Both the position numbers and the translations under genes were made by a program. From Bacteroidaceae bacterium (GTDB taxonomy: Bacteria; Bacteroidota; Bacteroidia; Bacteroidales; Bacteroidaceae): 43,828 bases of DNA. The notes under the pieces are model-generated. The model was not told the origin of the DNA and searched no databases. It saw only the letters and a program-made list of their open reading frames with translations. Within the stretch, counting starts at the first letter, position 1; every line of letters begins with the position of its first letter. The stretch spans positions 1-43,828 of the forward strand of contig JAFWPH010000041.1 of NCBI GenBank assembly GCA_017509605.1. Direction: 5' to 3'. Positions 1 to 9,392 of the stretch are shown in pieces.

Positions 1-668
1 AGCGTATAGAGTGGCTTCTGGAATTACAGGAACACCCCGAGCAACTGACTGACGAGCAGTTGCAGCAGATACTCGCCGATGACGAGATGCGTCAACTCGT
101 GCAGCAACTTGGCTTTGCCAAGCGTGCCTTCAAGCACGACGCGCTTAAAAACGACACCCCAGATGTGGAGGGCGAATGGGAGAAGTTTGCAGCCAGCCAT
201 TCAGAAGAGTTGGAAATCCTCGACGAAGGAGAATATAAGCCCCGTCTTCGCGCTTACCTCGCACCTCGCAAGATTGCTGCATCTTTTATCGGTGTACTTT
301 TAGCTTCGGGCATTGCCTTTGCCGCCATCCAAGTTGTGCGAAACATCAGCACACCCAAACCGCAACTGCCCTCTACGGAGCAAGTGATAGACACGAAGCA
401 AGTCACCTCCCTGCCTGCAGATACAGTAAAGACCGACACAATCCCTACCGAGCCTTACGTTTTCAACAATGTGCCGCTCGACTCCATGCTCACAGCCATT
501 GCAGTAGCCCACAATATACAGGTGGAGTTTGAGAATGAAGCGGCCCGCCACCTTCGTTTCCACTTTGTATGGAAGCGTGAAGACAGCCTCTCGCGTGTAG
601 TAGAAAAGTTGAACACCTTCGAGGCCGTGAACATCGGCATGGAAGACAAAACGCTGGTAGTAAGATGA
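1..668 (+). CDS. FecR/DUF4974-type anti-sigma factor, 5' end outside window
   Basis: The reading frame (codons from base 3) is open to the left edge, so the start codon lies upstream; the first visible residues are RIEWLLELQEHPEQL. An acidic, helical cytoplasmic part is followed by one membrane segment (IAASFIGVLLASGIAFAAI, about bases 265-325), a Thr/Pro linker, and a periplasmic domain of about 70 residues (FNNVPLDSMLTAIAVAHNI onward) of the DUF4974/STN type found at the C-terminus of Bacteroidetes FecR-like anti-sigma factors. The stop overlaps the ATG of the next gene (ATGA), so the two are translationally coupled. Known role of the family: holding an ECF sigma factor until a TonB-dependent receptor signals. 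A sigma gene just upstream is inferred but not visible. Confidence 0.75.
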   Translation, partial: RIEWLLELQEHPEQLTDEQLQQILADDEMRQLVQQLGFAKRAFKHDALKNDTPDVEGEWEKFAASHSEELEILDEGEYKPRLRAYLAPRKIAASFIGVLLASGIAFAAIQVVRNISTPKPQLPSTEQVIDTKQVTSLPADTVKTDTIPTEPYVFNNVPLDSMLTAIAVAHNIQVEFENEAARHLRFHFVWKREDSLSRVVEKLNTFEAVNIGMEDKTLVVR

Positions 669-3226
669 GACGCATGCTATATACTTTAACGCTCATGGCC
701 TGCATCCTCTGCATGCCACTTGGCACCTTCGCCCAGCGTGTCACGCATACATATAATAATGTGTCGCTCAGCGAGGCCCTGCTCCAGTTGAACAACGAGC
801 AGACGGAATACGTCGTCAACTTCCTCTACAACGAGCTGGAGGACTTCCGCATCACAGCCACCATCAAGAATAAGAAACTGCCCGATGCCATCCAGCAGAT
901 GATAGGTTTCTATCCCGTCCGCATGACCGTGAAGCCCGACGACCGAGAAATCTATGTGGAGTGTACCCACAAGACCGACCGCCACCTGACGGGCACCATC
1001 ATCGACGAACAAGGATTGCCGTTGGCATACGCAAACATTGCTATTCTTAACCCAGTCGATTCGACGTTGCTCGGTGGTGGAGTATCCAACGAGAGTGGAT
1101 ATTTCGCTATCCCCTACGAACAAGATAAAGTTCTTGCCCGCATTTCATACGTCGGTTACAAGACCATATTCAAGATATGTAACCAGCCCGAAGTAGGTAC
1201 TATTCGCTTGCAGCCAGACAACTACACTTTGAATGGCGTGACCGTGAAGGGCTACAAGCCAACAATGAAGATGACCGCTGGTGGCATGGAAGTTGCAATT
1301 GAAAACACTATCCTTGCTAAAATGGGAACAGCATCTGATGTGCTTGGCCAACTGCCACGTGTGTCGGTGAACAATGATGCCGTCACCGTATTTGGTAAGG
1401 GTGCACCGCTCATCTATATCAACAACAAGCGCATGACGAACAGTCAGGAACTGCGCGAATTGAAATCGGAAGACATTAAGTCAATAGAAGTCATCACTAA
1501 CCCTGGAGCGGAATACGATGCCGAGGTGGAGGCTGTTATCCGCATCAAGACGAAGCGCCGTCAATCAAGCGGATTCAGCATACGAAACGATGCATACGGT
1601 TCATACAACAAATGGATGTCGGGCTTCGACCAACTGACCTTGAAATATCAGACGGAGAAATTTGAGTTTATCAACAGTACCTATGTTAATGCGGACAAAA
1701 GCGGTGAGGACAATCAACTTGATATAAATCTGTATACTGACGAGAACAAAATTCACATCAGCCAGAAAATCCCTGTTGAGATGAGCAATACGGCTCTATC
1801 GGAATATTTTGCCTCCGATTATTACGTTAATGACAGCAACTCCGTTGGGGCTTCGTATCAGTATTACGGAAGCTTGCATGGCCGCTCTAAGGGCAGCAGT
1901 CGTCAGACCATTCTGCGAAACAACCAGCCGGAAGGCATCGTGGATATGACGGAAGTTTTTGAGAGTGACTACCAGCGGCACACGGCCAATATCTACTATG
2001 TGGGAAAGATGGGCAAACTTGGGATTGATTTCAACGGCTCATATTTCAACTACCGCAGTGGAAGAGGTGATGAAGCAGTTGAAACAAGTATCGAACTGGG
2101 CAGTCGCAACGTTCACTCCGACAGCCGTCAGCATAGCCAGGTCTATGCAGCCAAACTGATGTTTGACTATCCGTTGCTGGGTGGTAAGCTGTCATTTGGA
2201 ACAGAAATGTCAAAAACCAAGTCTCATGGTTTGTTTCGTAATCTGGAGCAGTACGTACCCTCTTCTGAGACGGATATTCACGAGCGTAATTTATCCGGGT
2301 TTGCCCAGTACGCCCTGTCGTTGAAGCGTTGGAGCATAGGGGTAGGCATCCGCTACGAAAATGTCGTCCGAGATTATTTCTCAGAGGGTGTAAGACAGAA
2401 CGATGTCAGCCGACGTTATAACAACGTATTTCCCAATCTCTCGCTTTCATGGCAACGGAGCGAGTGGAGCCTGCAACTTAATGCCACCGAAAAGATGCAC
2501 CGCCCCAGCTATAGAAGCCTGAGCAACTATATGCAGTATGACAATCGTTACCTGTACGAAGGGGGTAATCCGTCGCTGCTGCCAGAACGTGTTTATAATA
2601 CAGAGGCTAGCCTTATCTACAAGTGGGTGTACGCCTCCCTCGGACATAAGTATGTGAAGGACGCAATGGTGTGGACCAAGTCGCTGCTCGGACAACAGGA
2701 GATAGCCTTTACTACCAACAGAAATTTCGACCACCAGCAGATGCTCTATGCCTCCATCTCACTCTCACCTCGATTCGGCAAGTACCAGCCAATGTTAGAG
2801 GTGAACTACCAGCAGCAGTTTTTCGACACGCAGGGCTATGGTTCACGCGAAGCCCTCAGCAAACCAGGCTTTGGTTTCAGATTCAATAACCGCTACGCGT
2901 TCACCGAATCATTGATGGCTACCCTGTCCTTGCAAGGCGTTACTCGCCAGTACGGCGGTTTCCGTATGAAGCGTGAAGGGCTTCTCGTCGACTTTACCCT
3001 GCGCAAATCATTTGCAAAAGACACGTGGGTAGTCTATCTTATGGCTTCTGACATCTTCAAGACTTGGCGAGAACGCTGGACGATGTATGGTCAGGGGGCA
3101 GAGAGTACAAAGGACTGCTACAACTATACTCGCAGCATTTCACTACAAGTGACCTACAACTTCAACGCTAAACGAAGTAAGTACAAGGGTACCGGTGCAG
3201 GTAATGACGAAAAGAACAGACTATAA
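665..3226 (+). CDS. TonB-dependent receptor-like outer membrane beta-barrel protein
   Basis: 853 residues. A signal peptide ends near residue 24 (TFAQ). An STN-like domain (about 27-100) is followed by a carboxypeptidase-regulatory-like beta-sandwich (about 107-190, HLTGTIIDEQGLPLAYANI), a plug-like region (about 215-300, SDVLGQLPRVSV and IKSIEVITNPGAEYDAE), then a long barrel ending in KDCYNYTRSISLQVTYNFN. This order matches the outer-membrane beta-barrel family 3 group of TonB-receptor-like proteins. The STN domain implies signalling through the coupled upstream anti-sigma protein. There is no SusD partner downstream, so a glycan SusCD role is not supported; the ligand cannot be told from sequence. 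Confidence 0.85.
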   Translation: MRRMLYTLTLMACILCMPLGTFAQRVTHTYNNVSLSEALLQLNNEQTEYVVNFLYNELEDFRITATIKNKKLPDAIQQMIGFYPVRMTVKPDDREIYVECTHKTDRHLTGTIIDEQGLPLAYANIAILNPVDSTLLGGGVSNESGYFAIPYEQDKVLARISYVGYKTIFKICNQPEVGTIRLQPDNYTLNGVTVKGYKPTMKMTAGGMEVAIENTILAKMGTASDVLGQLPRVSVNNDAVTVFGKGAPLIYINNKRMTNSQELRELKSEDIKSIEVITNPGAEYDAEVEAVIRIKTKRRQSSGFSIRNDAYGSYNKWMSGFDQLTLKYQTEKFEFINSTYVNADKSGEDNQLDINLYTDENKIHISQKIPVEMSNTALSEYFASDYYVNDSNSVGASYQYYGSLHGRSKGSSRQTILRNNQPEGIVDMTEVFESDYQRHTANIYYVGKMGKLGIDFNGSYFNYRSGRGDEAVETSIELGSRNVHSDSRQHSQVYAAKLMFDYPLLGGKLSFGTEMSKTKSHGLFRNLEQYVPSSETDIHERNLSGFAQYALSLKRWSIGVGIRYENVVRDYFSEGVRQNDVSRRYNNVFPNLSLSWQRSEWSLQLNATEKMHRPSYRSLSNYMQYDNRYLYEGGNPSLLPERVYNTEASLIYKWVYASLGHKYVKDAMVWTKSLLGQQEIAFTTNRNFDHQQMLYASISLSPRFGKYQPMLEVNYQQQFFDTQGYGSREALSKPGFGFRFNNRYAFTESLMATLSLQGVTRQYGGFRMKREGLLVDFTLRKSFAKDTWVVYLMASDIFKTWRERWTMYGQGAESTKDCYNYTRSISLQVTYNFNAKRSKYKGTGAGNDEKNRL

Positions 3227-3243
3227 ATCTCTCTCGTTACGAT

Positions 3244-3276
3244 GGGCAGTCGTCGGCCTCGCGCCGACGCTGTCCC
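3244..3276 (+). terminator. hairpin after receptor operon
   Basis: A GC-rich stem (GGGCAG-T-CGTCGGC, loop, GCCGACG-CTG-T-CCC) lies 18 bases after the receptor stop and is followed by CATTT. It has no long T-run, so it may be a weak terminator or processing hairpin. Confidence 0.5.
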
Positions 3277-3366
3277 CATTTAAAGACATTTAACGCCCGA
3301 TGGTGCAAGATTTCCGTCTTTCAGCGTTTATTCAAGTAGAACATTGACATCAAAATAATAACAGAA

Positions 3367-4200
3367 ATGAAAACAATGAAGAACTGGAGACTCGCCTTTA
3401 TGATGCTTGCTGCTTTCTCCCTCGCCTCTTGCAGCAGCGATGATGACAACGACAAGGACATTACCGATGAGATGAACATGAGTGTTTCTGCCGAGCCGGG
3501 CGTGATGTACGACCTCTTCGACAGCATGGGAGAGCATCCCATTGAGTGTATGCGGGTGATGACAGAGGACGAGCCGGGCAGGTGGCAGAACCTGTACTTC
3601 AGCGATGTTAAGGGTTTTACTTACGAAAGAGGTCATGAATACGAGCTGCGCGTAAAGCGCACTATTTTGGCCAATCCACCACAGGATGCAAGCAATCGTA
3701 CATACGAACTGGTGCGTATCCTCGCCGACAAGAAAGTGGAAAACGTGGCAGAGCCTGTGGAGAAGGAGGTAAAGACGGAAGCCGACATAGAGTATGAGCA
3801 GCAGTGCCCGGTAGAGAAGTATGCCATTGCCAAAGGTGGTGAATATCTGGTTGACGCCGACGGCAAGGTGACATACGCCGACGGCACGTTGACACCCGAA
3901 TTTGACAAGCATGCACAAATCTACTTGGAGAACATTCTCGACAAGAGTCATCCGCTATGGCAGGCGGGTGCCCGTTATCAAGCAACCTACGCCTACGTCC
4001 TTTCACCGCTTACCGATGAGATACGCCTTGTGCCGAGCAATCGTTCTGCAATCCTCTTCAAGAACATACTTACTGAGAGCGAGATGGCCCACGTCCAGCA
4101 ATCGATGAAGCAAGGCGAAACGCTGCACTACGGCCTTGTTCTCTGCAATGTTTATAAGCGCGGAATACAAAAGGTGGAGTTTACGATCAAGAAGAAGTAA
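3367..4200 (+). CDS. DUF4377-containing lipoprotein
   Basis: 277 residues. The N-terminus is a lipoprotein signal with lipobox SLASC (Cys22) followed by Ser and Asp, predicting a lipid-anchored periplasmic or surface protein. Residues about 55-110 carry the DUF4377 pattern: PIECMRV, a Trp before YFSDVKGFTYERGHEYEL, then NPPQDASNRTYELV. The second half (about 125-277) has a helical region and an Ig-like ending (LHYGLVLCNVYKRGIQKVEF); I do not recognise it. It sits 140 bases after the receptor, beyond the hairpin at 3244, so it may be co-transcribed only in part. Function unknown; an accessory role for the receptor is possible from position only. Confidence 0.75.
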   Translation: MKTMKNWRLAFMMLAAFSLASCSSDDDNDKDITDEMNMSVSAEPGVMYDLFDSMGEHPIECMRVMTEDEPGRWQNLYFSDVKGFTYERGHEYELRVKRTILANPPQDASNRTYELVRILADKKVENVAEPVEKEVKTEADIEYEQQCPVEKYAIAKGGEYLVDADGKVTYADGTLTPEFDKHAQIYLENILDKSHPLWQAGARYQATYAYVLSPLTDEIRLVPSNRSAILFKNILTESEMAHVQQSMKQGETLHYGLVLCNVYKRGIQKVEFTIKKK

Positions 4201-4296
4201 AATAAACGGACTCATAAAGAAAGAACAAATCACGCCTGTTCCTATGAGCGTGCCTCCCCGTTTGCTTCGCGGCAGCTTAATCGGGTTGTTTGTGTT

Positions 4297-4345
4297 CAAT
4301 TGGTGGATATTCATGTTTATTTTCAACATAAATACCCACCAATTG
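4297..4345. repeat. large inverted repeat between convergent genes
   Basis: 21-base arms (4297-4317 and 4325-4345) with two mismatches and a 7-base loop; the outer ten bases are perfect (CAATTGGTGG/CCACCAATTG). It lies between the DUF4377 gene (+) and the GH97 gene (-) and may end transcription in both directions. A second perfect palindrome, CATGAATTATTCATG, follows at 4348-4362. Confidence 0.65.
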
Positions 4346-4384
4346 TTCATGAATTATTCATGTGCTAATATCGTCGAATTCACG

Positions 4385-6334
4385 TTATTTCACGATAACG
4401 AAACCGCCGTCGGCCAGTGCCGTCACTTTCACCTTCCCAGGGTTGGAGATCTTCATCTGCTTCATCTGAGGCTCGCGGTCCTTGCCGTCGCTATAGACGG
4501 TAACTACGTCGCCCTTGCTTAACATGGGCAGTGAAAGTTCGAAGGTCTGTCCCTCTTTCGATGCAGTCACACCTGCGATGTACCATTTGTCACCGTGGCG
4601 ACGTGCCATCACCACCGATTTGCCTGGATAACCGTCGATGAACAATGTCTCGTCCCAGGTGGTGGGAACCTGCCGCAGGTAGTCCATGCAGATGGCAGGG
4701 GCATCCTCAAGGTTATTGGGAGTGAGAGCGAAATTCTGGATGGGATTTTGGAAAAGCACGGTGGTGGCGAGTTCGAAGGTATCGGTCGTACGTCGGGTGT
4801 TGCCTTGCTTGTTGTTGCGGCTCAGGCGACGGTTCATGAAGCATCCTCCAAACTCCATGCTGCCCACAGCGTTGCGGATGAAGGGGTGTGTGCAGGTGTT
4901 TACGGCCTCCTCATCACAGAAATGCTGTGAGAAATAGATGTTCTCGCTGGCGAGCACAGCCTCGCTTCCCACATAGTTGGGATAGAGTGTTTCCCATCCG
5001 CGTGGCAGGGTGCAGCCGTGGAAGATGACCATTAGGCCGTAGTCGTTGGCATCGCTCAGGATCTGCTCGTACAGACGCATGGTTTCCTGCTTGTCGCCAG
5101 CGAAGAAATCCACTTTGATACCTTTGGCGCCGATGCTCTTCAGCCACTTCATCTCCTGTTTGCGGACGATGGGGTTGTCCATCTTGTTGATGGGGCCTTG
5201 CACGATGTCGTTCCAGTAACCGCTCGAACTGTACCAGACGAAGGGACTTACACCCTTGCTGTGGGCGTATTTCGCGAGGCGCTCCATACCCTCCTTGCCG
5301 ATGTTGGTGTCCCACCAGTTGTCGATGAGCACGAATTCATAGCCCATGGCGGCGGCGAGGTCGATGTATTTCACCTGGTCGTCGTAATTGATGCTGTTGT
5401 CCTGCCATACAATCCAGCTCCATGTGCCCCGTCCGTACTTGTAGTCGATGCTGGGTTCATAAAGGGGTTCGAGGTTGTCCCAAGGAATGGTTGTCTCCAC
5501 GATGGGTTTCAGCGTGCTGCCCACGGTGATGGTGCGCCAAGGTGTGTGGCCAGGCAGTGCGAAAGCTGGTTCCACGGAACCATTGCCGTTGTTCTCCTCT
5601 GCCATGGGGAAAGCGATGGTGTAGAGACCGTCGGCTGTGGCGTCGTTAAGGCGGCTGGCGCAGTAATGGCTATCCACACCGGTCTCACTCACCAGCACCC
5701 AACCGTCACCACCTATCTTGAAGAGGCAGGGGAAGGTGAAGCCATGGCCAAACTGCGACTTCTGGCTCATCGGAGCGTCGAGTTTGTATTCCTCCTCATA
5801 GCTCGGTTTTGTGCGTTTCCAACCGACCATTGCATCGCTCTGTGGACAGAGGAAAGTGGTGGTCTGAGCTGGGAAGTCGAAACCAGTGGCTTCTTCCATC
5901 ACCCTCAGACTACCTGTCTCTTCGGGATGGTGTACCATGTAGCGGAATGCGATGTTGTTGTCGCTGACACGGAACTCCACGTCCATCTTCTGACGTCTGG
6001 CGTTCTGGAAGGTCAGGGTTAAGGTGTTGGCTTTGTAGTCCACCTGGCTCTGCTTGGAGCGGTCCATGGTGTAATGACGGTCGATGGTGTTGGTCTTCTC
6101 TTCCACGAAACTGAGTCCCTGGCTGTAGTCACCGATGTTGGTGCGCAATCCCAAAGGAGAGGCTTCAAGCATCTGTTTTCCAGCATATTTCACTGCATAA
6201 GTGGCCTTGCCGCCTGTCAACTCGATATCGACCACCAGTTGCTGGTCGGGGCTGCTCACTGTGTGTTTCTGTGCTTGTATGCTCATGGCGCACATCAACG
6301 CCAAAGCAACGAGTGTTGTCTTTTTGTTCATCAT
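4385..6334 (-). CDS. GH97 glycoside hydrolase, retaining type (alpha-galactosidase / beta-L-arabinopyranosidase-like)
   Basis: 649 residues with a signal peptide ending near AQAQ (residue 22). An N-terminal beta-sandwich (about 25-285), a TIM barrel (about 290-560) and a C-terminal beta domain fit GH97. The barrel strand GIKVDFF places Asp409 where retaining GH97 enzymes have the nucleophile (inverting SusB-type enzymes lack it), and Glu464 (LASENIYF) fits the acid/base at the usual spacing of 55 residues. Known retaining GH97 members cleave alpha-galactosides or beta-L-arabinopyranosides; the neighbouring GH53/GH51 genes favour arabinogalactan side chains. Start at the first of two ATGs; the second, at 6331, is equally possible. 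Probably periplasmic. Confidence 0.9.
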   Translation of the reverse strand: MMNKKTTLVALALMCAMSIQAQKHTVSSPDQQLVVDIELTGGKATYAVKYAGKQMLEASPLGLRTNIGDYSQGLSFVEEKTNTIDRHYTMDRSKQSQVDYKANTLTLTFQNARRQKMDVEFRVSDNNIAFRYMVHHPEETGSLRVMEEATGFDFPAQTTTFLCPQSDAMVGWKRTKPSYEEEYKLDAPMSQKSQFGHGFTFPCLFKIGGDGWVLVSETGVDSHYCASRLNDATADGLYTIAFPMAEENNGNGSVEPAFALPGHTPWRTITVGSTLKPIVETTIPWDNLEPLYEPSIDYKYGRGTWSWIVWQDNSINYDDQVKYIDLAAAMGYEFVLIDNWWDTNIGKEGMERLAKYAHSKGVSPFVWYSSSGYWNDIVQGPINKMDNPIVRKQEMKWLKSIGAKGIKVDFFAGDKQETMRLYEQILSDANDYGLMVIFHGCTLPRGWETLYPNYVGSEAVLASENIYFSQHFCDEEAVNTCTHPFIRNAVGSMEFGGCFMNRRLSRNNKQGNTRRTTDTFELATTVLFQNPIQNFALTPNNLEDAPAICMDYLRQVPTTWDETLFIDGYPGKSVVMARRHGDKWYIAGVTASKEGQTFELSLPMLSKGDVVTVYSDGKDREPQMKQMKISNPGKVKVTALADGGFVIVK

Positions 6335-6376
6335 GATGAGGTTATGTCTTTAGTGTTGTTTTCCTTTTTAATTTAG

Positions 6377-6384
6377 CAAAGATA
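6377..6384 (-). promoter_or_regulatory. -7 box for the GH97 gene
   Basis: TATCTTTG on the minus strand matches TAnnTTTG and lies about 43 bases before the GH97 start. No TTTG -33 box is visible at the right distance. Confidence 0.5.
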
Positions 6385-6423
6385 ACACTATTTTTCCTAT
6401 AAGAGAAGAAATGACGGGAATAG

Positions 6424-6455
6424 TTTGTCTCTTCTCATGGAATACTGTAATTTTG
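6424..6455 (+). promoter_or_regulatory. Bacteroidetes-type promoter for the CDF transporter
   Basis: TTTG (6424-6427), 20 bases, then TAATTTTG (6448-6455). Transcription would start near 6462, so the upstream in-frame start at 6425 lies inside the promoter and the ATG at 6512 is the likely start. Confidence 0.7.
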
Positions 6456-6511
6456 CAACGAATAAACCGCGGGCTTTACCCTTTGGTGGTTGGCTGTGGA
6501 CGGGCAGAATA

Positions 6512-7393
6512 ATGGAAAGAAACAAGGAAATCTATAAAGTCACCCTGATAGGAGGGGCGGTGAACGTCGTCCTTCTCCTCTTTAAGTTTGTGGCTGGCAT
6601 CGTGGGGCATAGTGCTGCGATGGTGGCCGATGCTGTCCACTCCCTCAGCGACTTTGTGACCGACTTGATAGTTCTCGTTTTCGTCCGTATCAGTGGCAAG
6701 CCCAAGGACAAGTCGCACGACTACGGCCACGGTAAGTATGAGACCCTGGCTATGACCGTCATCGGACTTGCGCTGTTTGCTGTGGCCTTAGGCATCGTCT
6801 ATAGTGGTGTGATAAAGATCATGGCGTGGTGGGAAGGACATCAACTCCAGACACCAGGCCTCTTGGCGCTTTGGGCTGCCTTGCTGTCCGTTTTGCTAAA
6901 AGAAGCTGTCTTCCGCTACTCCATCATGAAGGCGCGTCAACTGAATTCACAGGCGGTGGAAGCCAACGCTTGGCATCACCGTAGTGACGCGCTCTCGTCC
7001 ATCGGCACGGCTTTGGGCATTGGTGGAGCCATTTTCTTAGGCCAACGATGGGCAGTGCTCGACCCTGTGGCGTCAGTCATTGTGGGTTTGTTCATCGTCA
7101 AAGTGTCGTTCCAACTCTTGCGTAACGGTATTGGAGACCTGACGGAGCAATCACTGCCCGAAGATGTGGAACTGGAGATGTTGCGCATCGCAGGTTCTGT
7201 GTCTGGAGTGGTCAATCCCCATGACTTGCGAACTCGTCGCATCGGCAACCACTATGCCATCGAATTGCATATCCTCGTCGATGGCGACATCTCTTTGCGC
7301 GAAGCCCATGACAAGGCATCCGAGGTCGAGGAACTCCTGCGCCGTCATTATGGCGACGACACCCACGTTGTTGTGCATGTGGAGCCTCAATAA
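6512..7393 (+). CDS. cation diffusion facilitator family transporter
   Basis: 293 residues from ATG 6512, chosen because a good promoter ends at 6455. Several membrane segments run from GGAVNVVLLLFKFVAGIVG onward. The metal-site motifs of the family are present: AMVADAVHSLSDFVTD in the second membrane segment and AWHHRSDALSS in the fifth. The soluble C-terminal domain (about 205-293) has the ferredoxin-like pattern ending HVVVHVEP. The family exports Zn2+, Fe2+, Mn2+ or similar cations using the proton gradient. It is a single gene between carbohydrate genes, not obviously linked to them. Confidence 0.9.
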   Translation: MERNKEIYKVTLIGGAVNVVLLLFKFVAGIVGHSAAMVADAVHSLSDFVTDLIVLVFVRISGKPKDKSHDYGHGKYETLAMTVIGLALFAVALGIVYSGVIKIMAWWEGHQLQTPGLLALWAALLSVLLKEAVFRYSIMKARQLNSQAVEANAWHHRSDALSSIGTALGIGGAIFLGQRWAVLDPVASVIVGLFIVKVSFQLLRNGIGDLTEQSLPEDVELEMLRIAGSVSGVVNPHDLRTRRIGNHYAIELHILVDGDISLREAHDKASEVEELLRRHYGDDTHVVVHVEPQ

Positions 7394-7492
7394 TGACCAC
7401 TTGTCTTTGGATGGCGATTGAAGTGTCCATACCAAACCCAGCAGCGTTTATTATTCTTATCGTTGCCTGATCTTTGTTCCTGCGATACATTA

Positions 7493-7548
7493 TTTCATCT
7501 GATTGTTACGACTGTGCAACGGACATTGTGGTTTTTCCCCTACCTTTG
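7493..7548 (+). promoter_or_regulatory. operator-like motif and -7 box for the tandem esterase gene
   Basis: TTTCATCT, then GATTGTTAC at 7501-7509, GTGCAAC at 7514-7520, and TACCTTTG at 7541-7548. The GATTGTTAC start is 40 bases before the -7 box, as at 9311 and 13358. There is no TTTG at -33, so an activator is likely needed. Confidence 0.65.
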
Positions 7549-7611
7549 CCGATGGAAACATAATAATATTTGAAGATACGAATGAACAACATTAATCTTA
7601 ATGAAACTGAT

Positions 7612-9257
7612 ATGAAAAGAACAATCATGTGGATGCTGCTGGCGGTGATGTTGCCAGGCATGGGCCTGATGGCCAAGGAAAAACAGAAGACAATCGACAA
7701 TGGAGGCAGTGGTGCTTATAAGGCTGTGGCAACTGAGGAAAAATCATTCAGCGATGCGGTCATCTATAGGCCAGTTGACTTGAAGACTGCGGTTGCCAAA
7801 GAGGGAGCACTTCCCGTACTGGTGTGGGCTAACGGAGGATGCAACGACACGTCGCTACCCCACGAACGGATGCTCAACGAGTTGGCGTCGCAGGGCTATA
7901 TCGTGATTGCGCTCGGCAGTATGCAGGACCGCATTGACGACCGTCCGCTGAAGAAATCGCCCAACGAGCAGATGATTCAGGCGATGGACTGGATTACTAC
8001 CCAGACGAAAAAGAAAGGCTCTGTGTACTATGGCATGGCCGACGCCACTAAGATTGCAGTGGCAGGACAGTCCTGTGGCGGTGCCCAAGCTTTGGTGGCC
8101 AGTGCCGACCCTCGTGTGGGGACTACGGTGATGGTGAACTCCGGCATGGGCGACATGGAGATGTCGGGAGCCAATCGTGAAAGCCTATCCAAACTCCATG
8201 CACCAATATTATATATGCCGGGTGGCGAGGGCGATGTTGCCTATGCCAACGCTATCAAGGATTATGCCCGAATCAACCATGTCTTCGCCGCATTGGCCAA
8301 CCATCTGACTGCAGGACATGGCGGAGACTTCGGCGATCTTTATGGCGGCAGCTTCGCAAAGATGCTCACAGCCTGGCTTGACTGGCAACTGAAAGGAAAG
8401 GCTGACTGCGGCGACATCTTCTTGAAGGGAAAGATGGACGGTTTCCCCGAATGGACAATGAAGTCGAAGGACCTGGCCAAAGGATTTGTGTTTGAACCCT
8501 TCACGATCATGGAAGCACATGTGACTAACCACAAGGGACAAGACATCTTCGGCAAGCTCTATTTCCCCAACGACACACAGGTCAAGAAGCCTCTCGCCAT
8601 CCTCTGCCACGGATATAATTCCTCGACACGAGAGGTGGAGGCCTATGCGGAATGCCTCGCCATGCAGGGAATCGCCTCTTACGCATTCGACTTCTGCGGA
8701 GGCTCGAACAACAGCGCAGTCAGGGCTTGACCACCGAGATGTCCGTTTTCACAGAAGCCGACGATGTAGCCGCAGTTGTCGAGGCGCTCAACCGATGGAG
8801 TTTTGTCGATACAAATCGGCTCGCTTTGCTTGGATGCAGCCAAGGCGGACTTGTGGCTGCCATAGCCTCATCGCAGATGCCTGACGCATTCAAGACCCTC
8901 GTGCTGGTTTATCCCGCTTTGCTCATCGGTGAGCACGCCGTCAATGTGCATCCGCAAGAGGCACGCACCAGCCAGCAAGGTGTCATGGTGATGGGCATGA
9001 TGCTCTCACATGTGTATTACGACCGCCTTGTGGGATACCATGTTTTCGATGAAATGCCGAAGTACAAGCAACCTGTGATGATTGTCTATGGCGACAAGGA
9101 TCCCATCGCTGCAGGAGACTACATGGAACGGGCTAAGAACACCTACAGACAGTGTGAGGTTAACGTCATCCCAGATGGGGCACACGGTTTTCCCGCATCG
9201 CCCACCCATGTGCAGGCTAACGATGCCATCGTGAAATTCCTGAAGAAAACATTGTAG
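7612..9257 (+). pseudogene. tandem two-domain alpha/beta-hydrolase (esterase), frameshifted
   Basis: Two esterase domains in one gene, split by a one-base loss. Domain 1 (7612-about 8470): signal peptide after ATG 7612, VLVWANGGC near the oxyanion site, nucleophile motif GQSCGGAQ. Domain 2 (about 8500-9257): LCHGYNSS, nucleophile motif GCSQGG, acid VYGDKDP, histidine GAHGF, like dienelactone-hydrolase/feruloyl-esterase folds. Frame 1 runs to a stop at 8728-8730 just after GGSNNS; frame 3 continues with SQGLTTEMSVFTEADD. One missing base near 8713-8718 explains it (AACAGC-CGC expected). The operator shared with the GH53 and GH51 genes suggests removal of feruloyl or acetyl groups from pectic side chains. 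It could be a true mutation or a sequence error; domain 1 could still be made alone. Confidence 0.75.
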
Positions 9258-9290
9258 GTGGATGAACCTTATATCCCATCACTGTTTTAG

Positions 9291-9358
9291 ATTGTTACAT
9301 TGTTACATCCGATTGTTACAATCGTGAAAGGCTGCTGCAAAGGAAACGCATACCTTTG
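9291..9358 (+). promoter_or_regulatory. operator cluster and -7 box for the GH53 gene
   Basis: ATTGTTAC occurs three times, at 9291, 9299 (directly abutting) and 9312. The last is part of GATTGTTAC-AATC-GTGAAAG (9311-9330), 40 bases before TACCTTTG at 9351-9358. Confidence 0.65.
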
Positions 9359-9392
9359 CAGCAGTTTTTTTGATGATCACTAACTAAACTTA

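Noticed and set aside
5198..6022. 274-codon open frame on the plus strand
   Set aside because: It lies wholly inside the GH97 gene on the other strand and has no family-like sequence; a shadow frame of high-GC coding DNA.
6425..6511. Longer N-terminus for the CDF transporter
   Set aside because: The extension overlaps the -33/-7 promoter elements (6424-6455) and is not membrane-protein-like.
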